From contig JBHGNT010000004.1 of assembly GCA_043228905.1 (NCBI GenBank), positions 8,618,001 through 8,682,000 of the forward strand: 64,000 bases of DNA, in the 5' to 3' direction. Below, piece by piece: positions 41,221 through 50,960 of this stretch (the stretch's first letter is position 1; the number at the start of each line of letters is the position of its first letter). Origin of the DNA: Azolla caroliniana (Eukaryota; Polypodiophyta). The notes beneath the pieces were generated by a model that saw nothing but the letters and a program-made list of their open reading frames with translations, was not told the DNA's origin and did no database searches. The position numbers and the translations under genes are program-made.

Positions 41221-41290
41221 CCTCTTTTTATAGTGGCTTCAGGAATACTCTTGACATTTCTAGAATGTTCTAGAGAAATCTAGAATATAC
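41221..41290 (-). promoter_or_regulatory. Predicted heat-shock-element promoter of gypsy-3
   Basis: On the minus strand, CTATAAAAAGAGG (41,233-41,221) is a TATA box. About 25 bp upstream is TTCTAGAATGTTCTAGAG (41,258-41,275, plus-strand reading), which is TTC-nn-GAA-nn-TTC-nn-GAG, followed by a further TCTAGAA. Alternating nTTCn/nGAAn pentamers are the binding site of heat shock factors. The direction points into gypsy-3 gag. Confidence 0.6.
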
Positions 41291-41344
41291 ATGGATTTCC
41301 TAAGTGAAATAATAAATGGAAATAATATTCTTTGTATTACAACT

Positions 41345-41400
41345 TATAACTTAATGGTAAGACTTTTGCCCATGTGCTACAAGGTCATGGGTTCAAATAA
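41345..41400 (+). other. tRNA-like module between gypsy-3 and copia-8
   Basis: A-box-like TAACTTAATGGTAAGAC and B-box-like GGGTTCAAATA with about 40 bp between, the same arrangement as in the gypsy LTRs. No acceptor stem was found. Confidence 0.5.
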
Positions 41401-41422
41401 GGCGATCTTTAGGAGCAGGTGT

Positions 41423-42660
41423 ATATGGTTCAGCCCCCGGATTTCAGTCTGGAATGAACACGTGGTTGTTTGCCGACTGAAGAAGTCCCTTTATGGACTA
41501 AAGCAAGCCCCATGTGCCTGGAACATGAAGATCACAGAGCGACTGCGTCGGATGGGGTTCGCCATGTCAAAGTCAGATTCTTCACTCTTCACCCGGCAAG
41601 GTCGGAACGGGCTGGTGAGCATTTTGCTTTATATTGATGATTTAGTCATCATTGGCGCCGACCTAGCCAAAATCGATTGTGTGAAGTCCGAACTCCCGTC
41701 ATCATTTGACATGAAGGATCCTAGGGACCTTCATTACTTCCTCGGGATCGAAGTGATCCGCACCCCGGAAGGCATACTGATCAGTTAATGGCACTATGTG
41801 TTAAGAATGCTCTTCAAATTTGTTATGAATGAATGCAAATCCGTCTCGACTCCTCAGGACTGGAATGGCATGCGACCCGAAAAGGTTCCTACAAATAGTA
41901 GGAAGTCTCATATATCTGACCATCACACAACGATTGCGTCGGATGGGGTTCTCCGCGTCAAAGTCAGATTCTTCACTCTTCATCCGACAAGGTCAAAACG
42001 GGCCAGTGAGCATTTTGCTTTATGGTGATGATTTAGTCATCACTAGCACCGACCTAGCCGAAATCGACTGCATCATGTCCGAACTCGCGGCATCATTTGA
42101 CATGAAGGATCCTAGGGACCTTCATTACTTCCTCGGGATCGAAGTGATCCGCACCCCGAAAGGCATACTTATCAGTTAATGGCACTATGTGTTAAGAATG
42201 CTCTTCAAATTTGTTATGAATGAATGCAAATCCGTCTCGACTCCTCAGGATTGGAATGGCATGCGACCCGAAAAGGTTCCCACAAATAGTAGGAAGTCTC
42301 ATATATCTGACCATCACACAACGATTGCGTCGGATGGGGTTCTCCACGTCAAAGTCAGATTCTTCACTCTTCATCCGACAAGGTCAGAACGGGCCAGTGA
42401 GCATTTTGCTTTATGGTGATGATTTAGTCATCACTAGCACCGACCTAGCCAAAATCGACTGCATCATGTCCGAACTCGCGGCATCATTTGACATGAAGGA
42501 TCCTAGGGACCTTCATTACTTCCTCGGGATTGAAGTGATCCGTACCCCGGAAGGCATACTGATCAGTCAATGGTACTATGTGTTGAGTATGCTCTTCAAA
42601 TTCGTTATGAAGGAATGCAAATCTGTCTCGACTCTTCTGGACTGGAATGTGAAGCTTCAA
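41423..42660 (+). pseudogene. copia-8 RT C-terminal half, three tandem copies
   Basis: The first copy runs RLKKSLYGLKQAPCAWNMK, RLRRMGFAMSKSDSSLFTRQ, then ILLYIDDLVIIG (catalytic box YIDD) and DLHYFLGIEVIRTPEGILIS. Copies two and three restart at RLRRMGF and have YGDD at the catalytic box, so the first Asp is replaced by Gly. Copies one and two have a stop after GILIS where the third reads SQWYYVLSMLF. RT would make cDNA, but frame breaks of one base per repeat rule out a continuous protein. Confidence 0.85.
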
Positions 42661-42711
42661 TTATGACTCTGGAACGGCATGCGACCCGAAAATGTTCCCA
42701 CAAATAGTTGG
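41539..42711. repeat. 391-bp tandem triplication in copia-8
   Basis: GCGTCGGATGGGGTTC occurs at 41,545, 41,936 and 42,327, a period of exactly 391 bp. Copies two and three are nearly identical; copy one is more diverged at its start. Confidence 0.9.
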
Positions 42712-42855
42712 AAAGTCTCATATAGCTGACCATCACCCAACCAGACCTCAATTATTCGGTCGGACTAATTAGTCAATTTATGGCGCATCCAACCGTGAAG
42801 CATCTTCTGTCCACACTAAATACTAAGGTACGTTAGCGGCACTAAGGACAGGGGG

Positions 42856-43317
42856 TTGATGTATCAAACCGGTGTAGTCGGACAGATTGTTGGCTACACG
42901 GATGTCGATTGGGCCAGAAATGCCGATGACCGTAAGTCTACATCCAGATATGTGTTTTCCGTCGGAAGCGTCGCAGTTGCCTATAGCAATAAGAAGCAGC
43001 TGACACTAGCATTGTCGAGCACCGAGACCGAGTACCGAGGAGCGGCTGTCACGACATCCGAAGCCATATGGATCAAGAGGCTCCTAAAGGATCTATTGTT
43101 GGAGATGTCCGATTTGACGACGATCTACTATGACAAACTCATCAGCATCCAGTTGGCGAAGAACCCCATCTATCATGCCTGGACCAAGGACATTGAGGTG
43201 CACTACCATTTTATCCATGAGTGTGTCCTCTCGGGTGAAGTGGAACTGTTGTATGTTCTAATAGATCGACATATTGTCGATATCTTCACCAAACCCTTGG
43301 GTCTTGACAAGTTATGA
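42856..43317 (+). pseudogene. copia-8 RNase H
   Basis: Open 153-aa frame: GQIVGYTDVDWARNADDRKS, LALSSTETEYRGAAV, AIWIKRLLKDLLLEM, KNPIYHAWTKDIEVHYHF and HIVDIFTKPLGLDKL. RNase H removes the RNA strand during cDNA synthesis. Catalytic Asp, Glu and Asp positions appear kept in part (the usual SDN/YDN site reads YYDKL). It is out of frame with the RT remnant. Confidence 0.82.
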
Positions 43318-43922
43318 CATTTTTCAGGCATGCTTGGTGTGTAGCACCTCGATATGCGGAACTTGAGGGGAGGAGTGAAAGGGGGAGAGATGGTCAAAAC
43401 AAACTGCAGAATCAAGCTGAGAAAGAAGATGTTCGGAAAGTTGAATCGGATACCGAATTCAATTCCAACCCGACTCAAGAAGTCGGACTGCACGGATCGG
43501 CTGAAGAAGTGACCACAAAGGGAAATCAGAGCCAAAGACAACTGAAAAAGGGGGAGGTATGTCCAAGGAGGGCAAGAAGACCAAGACACGGACATGGTTC
43601 GATGTCGTGAAGGGTCTAAAGATTGAGGATGAGTTGGAGACAACCAACTCGGACAAGAGCGGGAACGAATCGGAGACAACCAATTCAATCAAGATGTTCG
43701 ATTCGGAAGAGTCGAATTATCTAAAGACCAAGGTCCTTGTGAGCAGACAAGCCGGCTATGAAGGTCGAGGTGGACGAGACCGGAAGGATTGTGGAAAAGT
43801 GGGACCAGACGAGTCGAGGAGCATGAGCCAGGCGGGAGGACGCCAGGTGTAGCCGGAGAAAAGGATCAGCAGACACAAACACTGACACTACGATCCGACC
43901 TCAAGTTCAGCTTGAGGGGGAG
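43318..43922 (+). other. copia-8 region after RNase H: decayed charged extension
   Basis: Contains frames such as 43,559-43,852 (MSKEGKKTKTRTWFDVVKG, EDELETTNSDKSGN, MFDSEE) that align with the extension after RNase H in copia-6. Shifts are present. Ends with the polypurine tract. Confidence 0.55.
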
Positions 43923-43926
43923 TGTT

Positions 43927-43931
43927 GAGCG
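43927..43931. repeat. TSD (GAGCG) of copia-7, left copy
   Basis: GAGCG before the left LTR; the second copy is at 49,325-49,329. Confidence 0.93.
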
Positions 43932-44217
43932 TGTTGGAGACGAGGAAGGTCGTCTTTGCGGAAGATCAAGAAGCATTCGATTCTTGCTGAATACCTGCGT
44001 ATGACAGATTGTAGGTCGTGCACAGAGAGAGAGAGAGAGGGAGAGACACAAAAGACTTCTTATTCCATAAAGCAATAATACAACATCCAACCTTACAAAA
44101 AGGTTGCAAGGTCACTATATATAGTGACCGACTTAGGGCAACTACCCTTTATGCTAATTACATAAATGGCCAAAACGAGATAGTGTGAATACGTCCATTA
44201 TACACATGTATTCGACA
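43932..44217 (-). repeat. 3' LTR of copia-7
   Basis: 286 bp between TGTTGGAGACGAGG and GTATTCGACA (plus-strand writing). The only difference from the other LTR seen is GGGAGAGACA against GGGAGACACA. Confidence 0.95.
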
Positions 44218-44410
44218 CTCCCCCGTAATGGGCGTATACATGGGTTATCTAAGATTACAGGTATAGACTTAGGTTCTCGGACATATCAGCTTTGTTCGAG
44301 TCGGCAGGGTCCGAAGGCAGAAGACCGAACTGGTCGGGTCGGAACAGTTGAAGCCGATCATTAAGGAACTGATGTCGGTTGTCGGGAACCATCCTGCTCT
44401 GTGTCCGGCT

Positions 44411-47400
44411 CTAACCGGACTGGTTTGTCGTTACGCCCATCTGATGCCGAAGAGACCGAAAACGGTCTGCCGAAAGACACTTGGTCATTCCATCTGCGAC
44501 ATTGTCGGTTGTGGATATTTTCTCTAGACCGATTTTCCCTGAAATGACGCAGTCCCGAACGAAGTGATATCGAACGTCGATATGTTTGGAGGCGTTGTGG
44601 TGAACCGGATTTTTCGACAAGGCAACAGCACCTTGACTGTCGCTGTAGACAACTGGAGCCGAGTCATGGTCGACTTGTCGAAACGTGTGCGCCAGCCGAC
44701 CGAGCCACAAAGCTTCTTTTGCTGCGTCGGACGCAGCTACATATTCTGCTTCGGTCGTTGAAGTCGCTGTGCACTCCTGAAGTTTCGACTTCCACGAGAT
44801 TGCTCCATTGCCGAATTTGAAGCAGTATCCGGTTGTTGATTTCCGACTGTCTATACAGCCGGCGAAGTCCGAGTCGGTGTAACCGACTACGCCTGAGGTT
44901 CGGTCCGGACCGAAGAGAATGCCATGGTCTTTTGTGCCAGCCAGATATCTGAACACATGCTTGACTGCGTTCCAATGCGATCGGCCAGGATTGTGCATAA
45001 ATCTGCTAACAACTCCTACGACATGAGAAATATCAGGCCGTGTCGCGACCATTAGGTACATAAGGGAGCCGACTGCCGGTGCATACGGTACCGACTTCAT
45101 ATCTTCCCCCTCCGGGCCGGATGTCGGGCAGTCTCGCTGAGAGAGCCGAAGATTCATGGGGAGCGGGGTTGAAGCAGATTTGGCTGATTGCATGTTGAAG
45201 CGTTCCAAGACACGTCCGATATAGTCGGTCTGAGACAAAAAAAGATGTCGGTTATCGCGATGCCGACTAATCTTCATGCCAAGGATGTGTCGTGCCGGAC
45301 CGAGGTCCTTCATGGCAAACTTCAACCGCAGTTGCCGAATGAGATCGGCAAGTTCGCCCGCGTGGCGTCCAGAAATTAGCATGTCGTCCACGTAAATGAT
45401 GAGGAAGATGGGTGATCCATCTTGAGCTGGTTTGGTGAAGAGACAATGGTCCTCATCGCTTTTTGAGAAGCCGATCGATTGGATGAAGTCGTCGAACTTC
45501 TTGTACCATTGTCGCGGTGCCTGTTTGAGGCCGTATAGACTCTTCCTGAGTCGGCAGACTAGATGTTCTTGGCCAGTCGCCACGAAGCCTTTTGGCTGCT
45601 CCATATAAATTTCCTCTTCAAGATCACCATGGAGGAAGGCTGTTTTGACATCTAGCTGAATCAGCTCCAGGTTGTCGGCTGCCACTACGCCGAGTAGAAA
45701 ACGAAGGGTTGTCATTTTCACCACTGGTGAAAAAATCTCGTCGAAGTCGACGCCATATTCTTGTCGGAAGCCCTTCGCAACTAATCTGGCCTTGTACTTT
45801 GGGGTGGTCGAATCAGACGTCTCTTTTAGTCGATAAACCCACTTGCAAGGAAGAGCACGTCGGTTCCTGGGTAATTCGACCAGATCCCAAGTCTTGTTTG
45901 CCCGAATGGAGTGCATTTCCGACTCCATCGCCAGATGCCAGGTGGCTGAATCGACAGATGTCGATGCTGCTTCGTAAGACGTCGGTTCGCCGGCGTCGGT
46001 GAAGAAAATTCCAGGAGAGTATCTCTCCGGAGGTTGCGACAGTCTCTCGGATCGGCGAGGTATGATTGGACTGGTCGCATCGGGTATCGAGGTCGGATGG
46101 TCCGAAAGAGAGTCATTCGGCTGTGCCGAGTCGGAGCTGTCCGAGTCGGGAGTGTAAGGTTCAGCTACCCGTGAAGCTGACCGTGTGTTGAGAGCGGGGC
46201 CTTCTTGAAGGGTCGGCACATCGGAAAATGTTACCCTTCGGACTTCGATCGGTTTTTCGACTGATGGATTCATAGCCGACTCGTTGAACACAACGTCCGA
46301 ACTTCGAACGATTTGTCTGCGTTCGGGGTCCCAGAGTCGGTATCCCATTTCGCCGTCGGATCCATATCCAAGGAAAATGCATTTCCTGGACCGAGGTGCA
46401 AGTTTTCGGCGATCATCTTTCGGAATAAGGGCGTACGCCTCGCATCCGAAGATCCTCAGCTTGTCGTAATTCGGCTTACTGCCGATCCATAGTTCCTGAG
46501 GAATTTGAAGTCCTAGAGGTCTACTTGGCGACATATTGATTATGTGCACTGCCGTGAGTAGAGCCTCTGCCCAGAAGCCATCCGACAGTCGGGAGTGTTG
46601 GAGCATGGAAACTATCCGTTCTTGGATTGTCCGATTCATTCGTTCGGCAATCCCGTTTTGCTCCGGACTGTGTGGTGCCGTAAATTCACGTCGGATGCCG
46701 CGTTGTCGGCAGAATTTGACGAATTCTTCAGATTTGAACTCTCCCCCATTATCGGTCCGAAAGCATTTCAGTTTTCGGTCGGTTTGATTTTCTACCATAG
46801 CGAGCCAATCGGAGAAGATCGAGAAGACACGATCTTTGGTGCGAATTGGATAAGCCCACACCTTTCGAGTCGAATCGTCAATAAAACTGACGAAGTAAGA
46901 GGCACCGCCAAGAGACTGATGCGGCATTGGGCCACAGACGTCCGAGTGGACTAAATCGAGAGGTCTCGTTTCTCTTGGTGCTGATGTCGGGTGTGATGCG
47001 GCTGCTTGTTTGCCATACTGGCAATGCTCGCAGAATTGATGGTCCGAGAAGGAGAGTTTGGGGATGTATCCGGCTCTAGATAGGTGCGTGATGCCGGCCT
47101 TGCTGAGGTGTCCTAACCTTCGGTGCCATAATGATGACACAGGAATATCCACCAAAAACAGGTTACCCTCTCTGAGCGTAACATGTAACGGATACAGTGA
47201 GTGTATCTTGGGTCCTCTAGCAAGCAGGAGGTTCCCCCTGTGGAGTGTCCACCCTCCCGAAGAAAAACCGGCACGAATGCCGTCTTCATCTAGTTGTCCG
47301 ACTGAGATCAATGGCCTTGTGAGCTCGGGTACATGTCGGACATTGTGGAGTACAAGTGCAGAGCCACCTGCAAGGTTGAGCTCCACTGTGCCGATTCCGA

Positions 47401-48439
47401 CGATGTCACAGTGTTGTGAGTTGCCGACTCGAACTGAGTCGGAGTGACGGATCGTATATTGCCGAAATTGGGATCGATGAGGAGTCACGTGAAATGACGC
47501 GCCCGAATCCAAGAGCCATGTGCTCGATTCTTCAGTCGTGAGTAGAACTTCTGATCCGACTGGATTTTCTATTGATAGTATATTCGGGTCGTCCGGTAGT
47601 ACATCAGCTGAGAAGCTGACGTAATTGATCTCCTCATGCCGGCCACTCTTCTTGTTGTTCTTGTTCTTGAGTGCGCGGCAGTCGGCTTTGATGTGTCCGG
47701 GTTTCTTGCAATAGTTGCAGATTCGGTTATCCCGTGACTGGCTCCGTCTTCGCTGATTGTTCGGCGGCCGTGAGGAATCTCTTCCTCGTATGTTCGATCG
47801 GTCTGTCGAACCTTGTACTACGTAAGCGTCGTCTGTTGAGTCTTTGGCGAAAGACTTTCTCCGAGCTGCTTCGGTCAGGATTGCGCTTGTGACTTCGGAG
47901 TATTTAACAGCCGTGGTTGACGCGTTGCACACGGTTGTGACGAAAGTTTCCCATGATGAGGGAAGGCTGCTCATGAGTATCATTGCTCTGAGTTCATCCT
48001 CGATTGCCGTCCCCTGTGACGAGATTTGGGAGCTTATGCTTTCGTACTCATTGAGGTGTGCTTGAACCGAGTCGGATTCTTTCATCCGCAAGTTGTAGAG
48101 GCGCCGGATTAGAAACATCTTCGTTGCGGCGACCTTCTTTTCGTAAGTGTCCGACAGTGTTTTCCACAGTTCGAATGCTGTCGTACACGATTGCACCGTA
48201 AAATATACCGATTCCGATAGGTGCATCCGAATCGTGGCGCGGACGATTCTGTCCAGCTTCTGCCACTCAATTGGTTTGTATCCTTCTGGAGGTTCTTCAT
48301 TTTCGATGGGATCGATTTGCCCCTTGACTATGAGATAGTCCTGCATTTGCTCCTTCCAGAAGTTAAAGTTCGATCCATCGAACTTTCGTAGACTCATTTC
48401 TGACGAGCCGGATGTTGATGCCATCAAATTTGGTATCAA
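44411..48439 (-). CDS. copia-7 Gag-Pol polyprotein, 1,342 aa, intact
   Basis: Single open frame with all copia domains. Gag: LRKFDGSNFNFWKEQM, SSLPSSWETFVTTV. Zinc knuckle CNYCKKPGHIKADC near residue 241. Protease WLLDSGASFHVT near 310. Integrase: HRRLGHLSKAG and CEHCQYGK (zinc site), HSDVCGPM, FRTDNGGEF, EQNGIAERMNRT (catalytic triad region about 500-590). RT: ARLVAKGFRQEYGVDFDEIF, QLDVKTAFLHGDLEEEIYM, IIYVDDMLIS near 1,018. RNase H: YTDSDFAGC, STTEAEYVAAS, VYSDSQGAVAL. The second Met (MASTSGSSEM) is an alternative start. The protein is cleaved by its own protease and supplies everything needed for transposition. No damage seen. Confidence 0.96.
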   Translation of the reverse strand: MIPNLMASTSGSSEMSLRKFDGSNFNFWKEQMQDYLIVKGQIDPIENEEPPEGYKPIEWQKLDRIVRATIRMHLSESVYFTVQSCTTAFELWKTLSDTYEKKVAATKMFLIRRLYNLRMKESDSVQAHLNEYESISSQISSQGTAIEDELRAMILMSSLPSSWETFVTTVCNASTTAVKYSEVTSAILTEAARRKSFAKDSTDDAYVVQGSTDRSNIRGRDSSRPPNNQRRRSQSRDNRICNYCKKPGHIKADCRALKNKNNKKSGRHEEINYVSFSADVLPDDPNILSIENPVGSEVLLTTEESSTWLLDSGASFHVTPHRSQFRQYTIRHSDSVRVGNSQHCDIVGIGTVELNLAGGSALVLHNVRHVPELTRPLISVGQLDEDGIRAGFSSGGWTLHRGNLLLARGPKIHSLYPLHVTLREGNLFLVDIPVSSLWHRRLGHLSKAGITHLSRAGYIPKLSFSDHQFCEHCQYGKQAAASHPTSAPRETRPLDLVHSDVCGPMPHQSLGGASYFVSFIDDSTRKVWAYPIRTKDRVFSIFSDWLAMVENQTDRKLKCFRTDNGGEFKSEEFVKFCRQRGIRREFTAPHSPEQNGIAERMNRTIQERIVSMLQHSRLSDGFWAEALLTAVHIINMSPSRPLGLQIPQELWIGSKPNYDKLRIFGCEAYALIPKDDRRKLAPRSRKCIFLGYGSDGEMGYRLWDPERRQIVRSSDVVFNESAMNPSVEKPIEVRRVTFSDVPTLQEGPALNTRSASRVAEPYTPDSDSSDSAQPNDSLSDHPTSIPDATSPIIPRRSERLSQPPERYSPGIFFTDAGEPTSYEAASTSVDSATWHLAMESEMHSIRANKTWDLVELPRNRRALPCKWVYRLKETSDSTTPKYKARLVAKGFRQEYGVDFDEIFSPVVKMTTLRFLLGVVAADNLELIQLDVKTAFLHGDLEEEIYMEQPKGFVATGQEHLVCRLRKSLYGLKQAPRQWYKKFDDFIQSIGFSKSDEDHCLFTKPAQDGSPIFLIIYVDDMLISGRHAGELADLIRQLRLKFAMKDLGPARHILGMKISRHRDNRHLFLSQTDYIGRVLERFNMQSAKSASTPLPMNLRLSQRDCPTSGPEGEDMKSVPYAPAVGSLMYLMVATRPDISHVVGVVSRFMHNPGRSHWNAVKHVFRYLAGTKDHGILFGPDRTSGVVGYTDSDFAGCIDSRKSTTGYCFKFGNGAISWKSKLQECTATSTTEAEYVAASDAAKEALWLGRLAHTFRQVDHDSAPVVYSDSQGAVALSKNPVHHNASKHIDVRYHFVRDCVISGKIGLEKISTTDNVADGMTKCLSADRFRSLRHQMGVTTNQSG

Positions 48440-49024
48440 ATTTGGTTTCGGTTGACGAAGCTCGGTTCGGAGTTGACTACGAATCTTGTTGGAGTGCAGC
48501 CTGTTGGCTCACCCGATATCGTTCTAGTCGGATTTGAACCCGAGTCGGTTCGGCTTCGGATATATGTATTGTTGAACTTGCTCGAATTGACTCCGGTAAC
48601 TTGAGGGACAGAACCGACTGGTCTTCCCGAATGTCGCCGAGTCGGAGTGAGCCCGGTTCGCTTCGGATATATATGCCGAATACCGATTATTGAAACCGAT
48701 TATCTGGACCGATTCGGCTTCGGGTGACTGCAGCGACGAGAGAGACGGATCCGACTGATCCTCCCGAATGTCGATCAGCCAGATGAAGCACGAATTTGGG
48801 TTGTTGTCAAAGTTGCACAAGGGGATTTCACCTCGAGCGGTTACGATCACAAGGGACAGAGTACAACCTGCTGGCTTACTCCAAGCAAGGGGATCTAACG
48901 CGATGAGGTGCAAACCTCGTTTTCGTTCTTCTTCTCTCTTTCTTCGAATGACGCGAATACTGTGCAGGCCGTGATGAAGTGAAGAACCGAATGCTGTGCA
49001 GGCCGTGATGACGGCCGAACCTCT
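48440..49024 (-). other. copia-7 5' untranslated leader
   Basis: About 585 bp between primer-binding site and start codon. No long frame was supported. It would hold the packaging signal, which cannot be recognised by eye. Confidence 0.7.
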
Positions 49025-49036
49025 GCTCTGATACCA
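49025..49036 (-). other. copia-7 primer-binding site
   Basis: TGGTATCAGAGC on the minus strand, two bases from the 5' LTR. Confidence 0.93.
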
Positions 49037-49038
49037 GA

Positions 49039-49324
49039 TGTTGGAGACGAGGAAGGTCGTCTTTGCGGAAGATCAAGAAGCATTCGATTCTTGCTGAATA
49101 CCTGCGTATGACAGATTGTAGGTCGTGCACAGAGAGAGAGAGAGAGGGAGACACACAAAAGACTTCTTATTCCATAAAGCAATAATACAACATCCAACCT
49201 TACAAAAAGGTTGCAAGGTCACTATATATAGTGACCGACTTAGGGCAACTACCCTTTATGCTAATTACATAAATGGCCAAAACGAGATAGTGTGAATACG
49301 TCCATTATACACATGTATTCGACA
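49039..49324 (-). repeat. 5' LTR of copia-7
   Basis: 286 bp, nearly identical to the 3' LTR. TSD GAGCG follows at 49,325-49,329. Confidence 0.95.
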
Positions 49325-49329
49325 GAGCG

Positions 49330-49757
49330 GACAACCTCGACCGGATCCAGATCGGCTGAACAAGCCAGAGCCGAATCGAAGTCCAGAATGAAGAATTGAA
49401 TTGGTGTCCGAATGTTATCCGGAACCAGGAGCCGGATCGGATTGTAACTGGTAGGCTGTTAGAGGCCTACAAATCTAATCTAGTGCGTAGTCATATTTTT
49501 AGGAGTCAGGGTCAGCCGCTTGTATGAGCATTGATGTACTTTTTAGTACTTTTGTCAGTCCTCTTTAGGACTTCTATAAAAGTGCTCACAAAGCACATTG
49601 CATGTACAAAGTGTTATTATTTTTTAATTCAGTTTATGTTGTTTTGCTCTCTCTATCTCTCCCGTGTATTCAAGCTTTCCATTAAACCTCTGTTTTGTGT
49701 TTTGTTGTTATCCGGACTAACCGGTTTTGTCTTAGCTTCTGCATATTATCTTTTTCA
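49330..49757 (+). repeat. 3' LTR of copia-8, main part
   Basis: Continues from 43,931 after copia-7. It contains TCTATAAAAGTGCTCAC (TATA box near 49,572) and ends ATTATCTTTTTCA. The second half resembles the copia-6 LTR. Confidence 0.82.
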
Positions 49758-50095
49758 GGAAACAGGTCCCTCTAGATGGAAGAGGCATGACTCCTCCGGA
49801 TGGATCTACAACACAAGACGAATCAGATGGATCCAGAGCTGGACCGGTTCCGGAAGGTATCCAACCGGATCGGATGTGAACCCGGAAGAGAACATAGTTG
49901 TAAATATGTTCTACTACGCCTTTCAAGGCTACATCTATAAATAGCCCTAAAGTTGTATTAGTGTAAATACAACTAGGGCAATAACATTATAGTGTGTTGT
50001 TCAGAGGCTGTCATTGTACAAAATGAGTTGTAACTATGTGTAGAGCATGAGAGAGAGAGAGAGTGATAGATAGATAGACTATATTATCGTCTTCG
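49758..50095 (+). repeat. LTR fragment of the copia-1/4/5 family
   Basis: AACAGGTCCCTCTAGATGG, TCCGGATGGATC, GGCTACATCTATAAATAGCC and CTAGGGCAATAACATTATAG align in order with the copia-1 and copia-4 LTRs. No internal region is attached. Confidence 0.65.
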
Positions 50096-50299
50096 GAGGT
50101 CGAATATGACCTATGAGACCAAATATATTACATTTCACGTGATACATGTGAAAATGAGTAGTGACTCTCAATGTTCAAGAACTTTACCAATGAATGTTGC
50201 AATCGAGAGTGCACATTGTGGTTGTGACAAGAATTCATGCAAGGATTGGGCTCGGTCGAAGAGATGTGGAAAGCATGGTCGAATATGATCAAAGGCAGA

Positions 50300-50960
50300 G
50301 CATTGTATAAAAGTGTGATACTCAAACTCGCAAACTTGTTTAGGGCAAAGTGTGCATAGCCGACCACTTTAGTCACTTGTGTCTTAACGCCCTGTCTCAC
50401 ATCACAATGCATGTGAGCTAAGTCGCATGGAAGCAATGGTTCGAATGGCAGATAACGGTATGGGCTCTAACATGTGTCGATGTGTACGATTTCCTTGTTC
50501 TGCAAAGAATATGGTTTTGTAGTTAGGTGCAACATGTGTAGCATAATGTGTGAAGCATGAGCCTCCACATTTATCCCATGTCAGGATACATTGGCATTGC
50601 AAAAAGGCCTCATTTATAGAGGAATCTAATGATGCATCATGAAGCAAGTGTCTCGCATCCCATCTACCAAACCATTTTTCTATATCTTGCATCCAACTGG
50701 AACACAAAATATTGCTTTTATGTGTCTTTTGGATCTTTTTGCTTGCTTCCTAGGAAATTCTAGGAAGTTGATGTGAGGGACTTTTTTGAACCTTAAGAAT
50801 GTATTTAACAACCCTTTCCATGGCCATGATCTCAATGGGAAGTGATCCCGTCTCAAGGAGGAGGGTGTAGGGAGTTTGTTTCTTAACTTGTAGAAACTTT
50901 GTAAGAAAATGTTTTTGGACATTTTCAAACTCTTTCCACATAGATTTAGGGATGCTACCA
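50300..50960 (-). pseudogene. Possible LINE (non-LTR retrotransposon) C-terminal fragment
   Basis: Minus-strand pieces read ETGSLPIEIMAMERVVKYIL, KSPSHQLPRI, SSWMQDIEKWFGRWDARHLL, APNYKTIFFAEQGNRTHRHM and IPLSAIRTIASMRLSSHAL, then CETGR. The order, an isoleucine-rich 'E-G-P-I' block, a 'YK' block, then 'RLSSHAL..ETGR' before a Cys-rich tail, resembles the region after RT in some LINE ORF2 proteins. Stops and shifts are present; no RT catalytic box was found. Family assignment rests on recalled patterns. Confidence 0.42.

Larger units (their letters stand above)
37859..41290 (-). mobile_element. gypsy-3: Ty3/gypsy element of fungal-like type, 5' LTR-like region to integrase N-terminus
   Basis: Minus-strand order: promoter-like region (about 40,900-41,290), gag with coiled coil and zinc knuckle, protease, RT, RNase H and the start of integrase. 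It is cut at 37,859 by copia-9 and borders copia-8 on the other side. LTR borders could not be fixed. The protein motifs match what I know of fungal (basidiomycete-like) gypsy elements better than plant chromoviruses or Tat/Athila. Confidence 0.75.
41417..43931 (+). mobile_element. copia-8: RT to 3' LTR start, with a triplicated RT segment; LTR resumes at 49,330
   Basis: Enters within RT (VYMVQPP), continues through a 391-bp triplication and RNase H to the polypurine tract GCTTGAGGGGGAG (43,910-43,922) and LTR. The LTR begins at 43,923 and after nine bases is split by copia-7. It continues at 49,330-49,757. Confidence 0.85.
43932..49324 (-). mobile_element. copia-7: complete, apparently intact and young Ty1/copia element
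   Basis: 5,393 bp. LTRs of 286 bp at 49,039-49,324 (5') and 43,932-44,217 (3') differ by a single substitution by eye. TSD GAGCG, tRNA-Met primer site, polypurine tract ATTACGGGGGAG before the 3' LTR and an uninterrupted 1,342-aa polyprotein. Inserted in the 3' LTR of copia-8. Confidence 0.96.
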
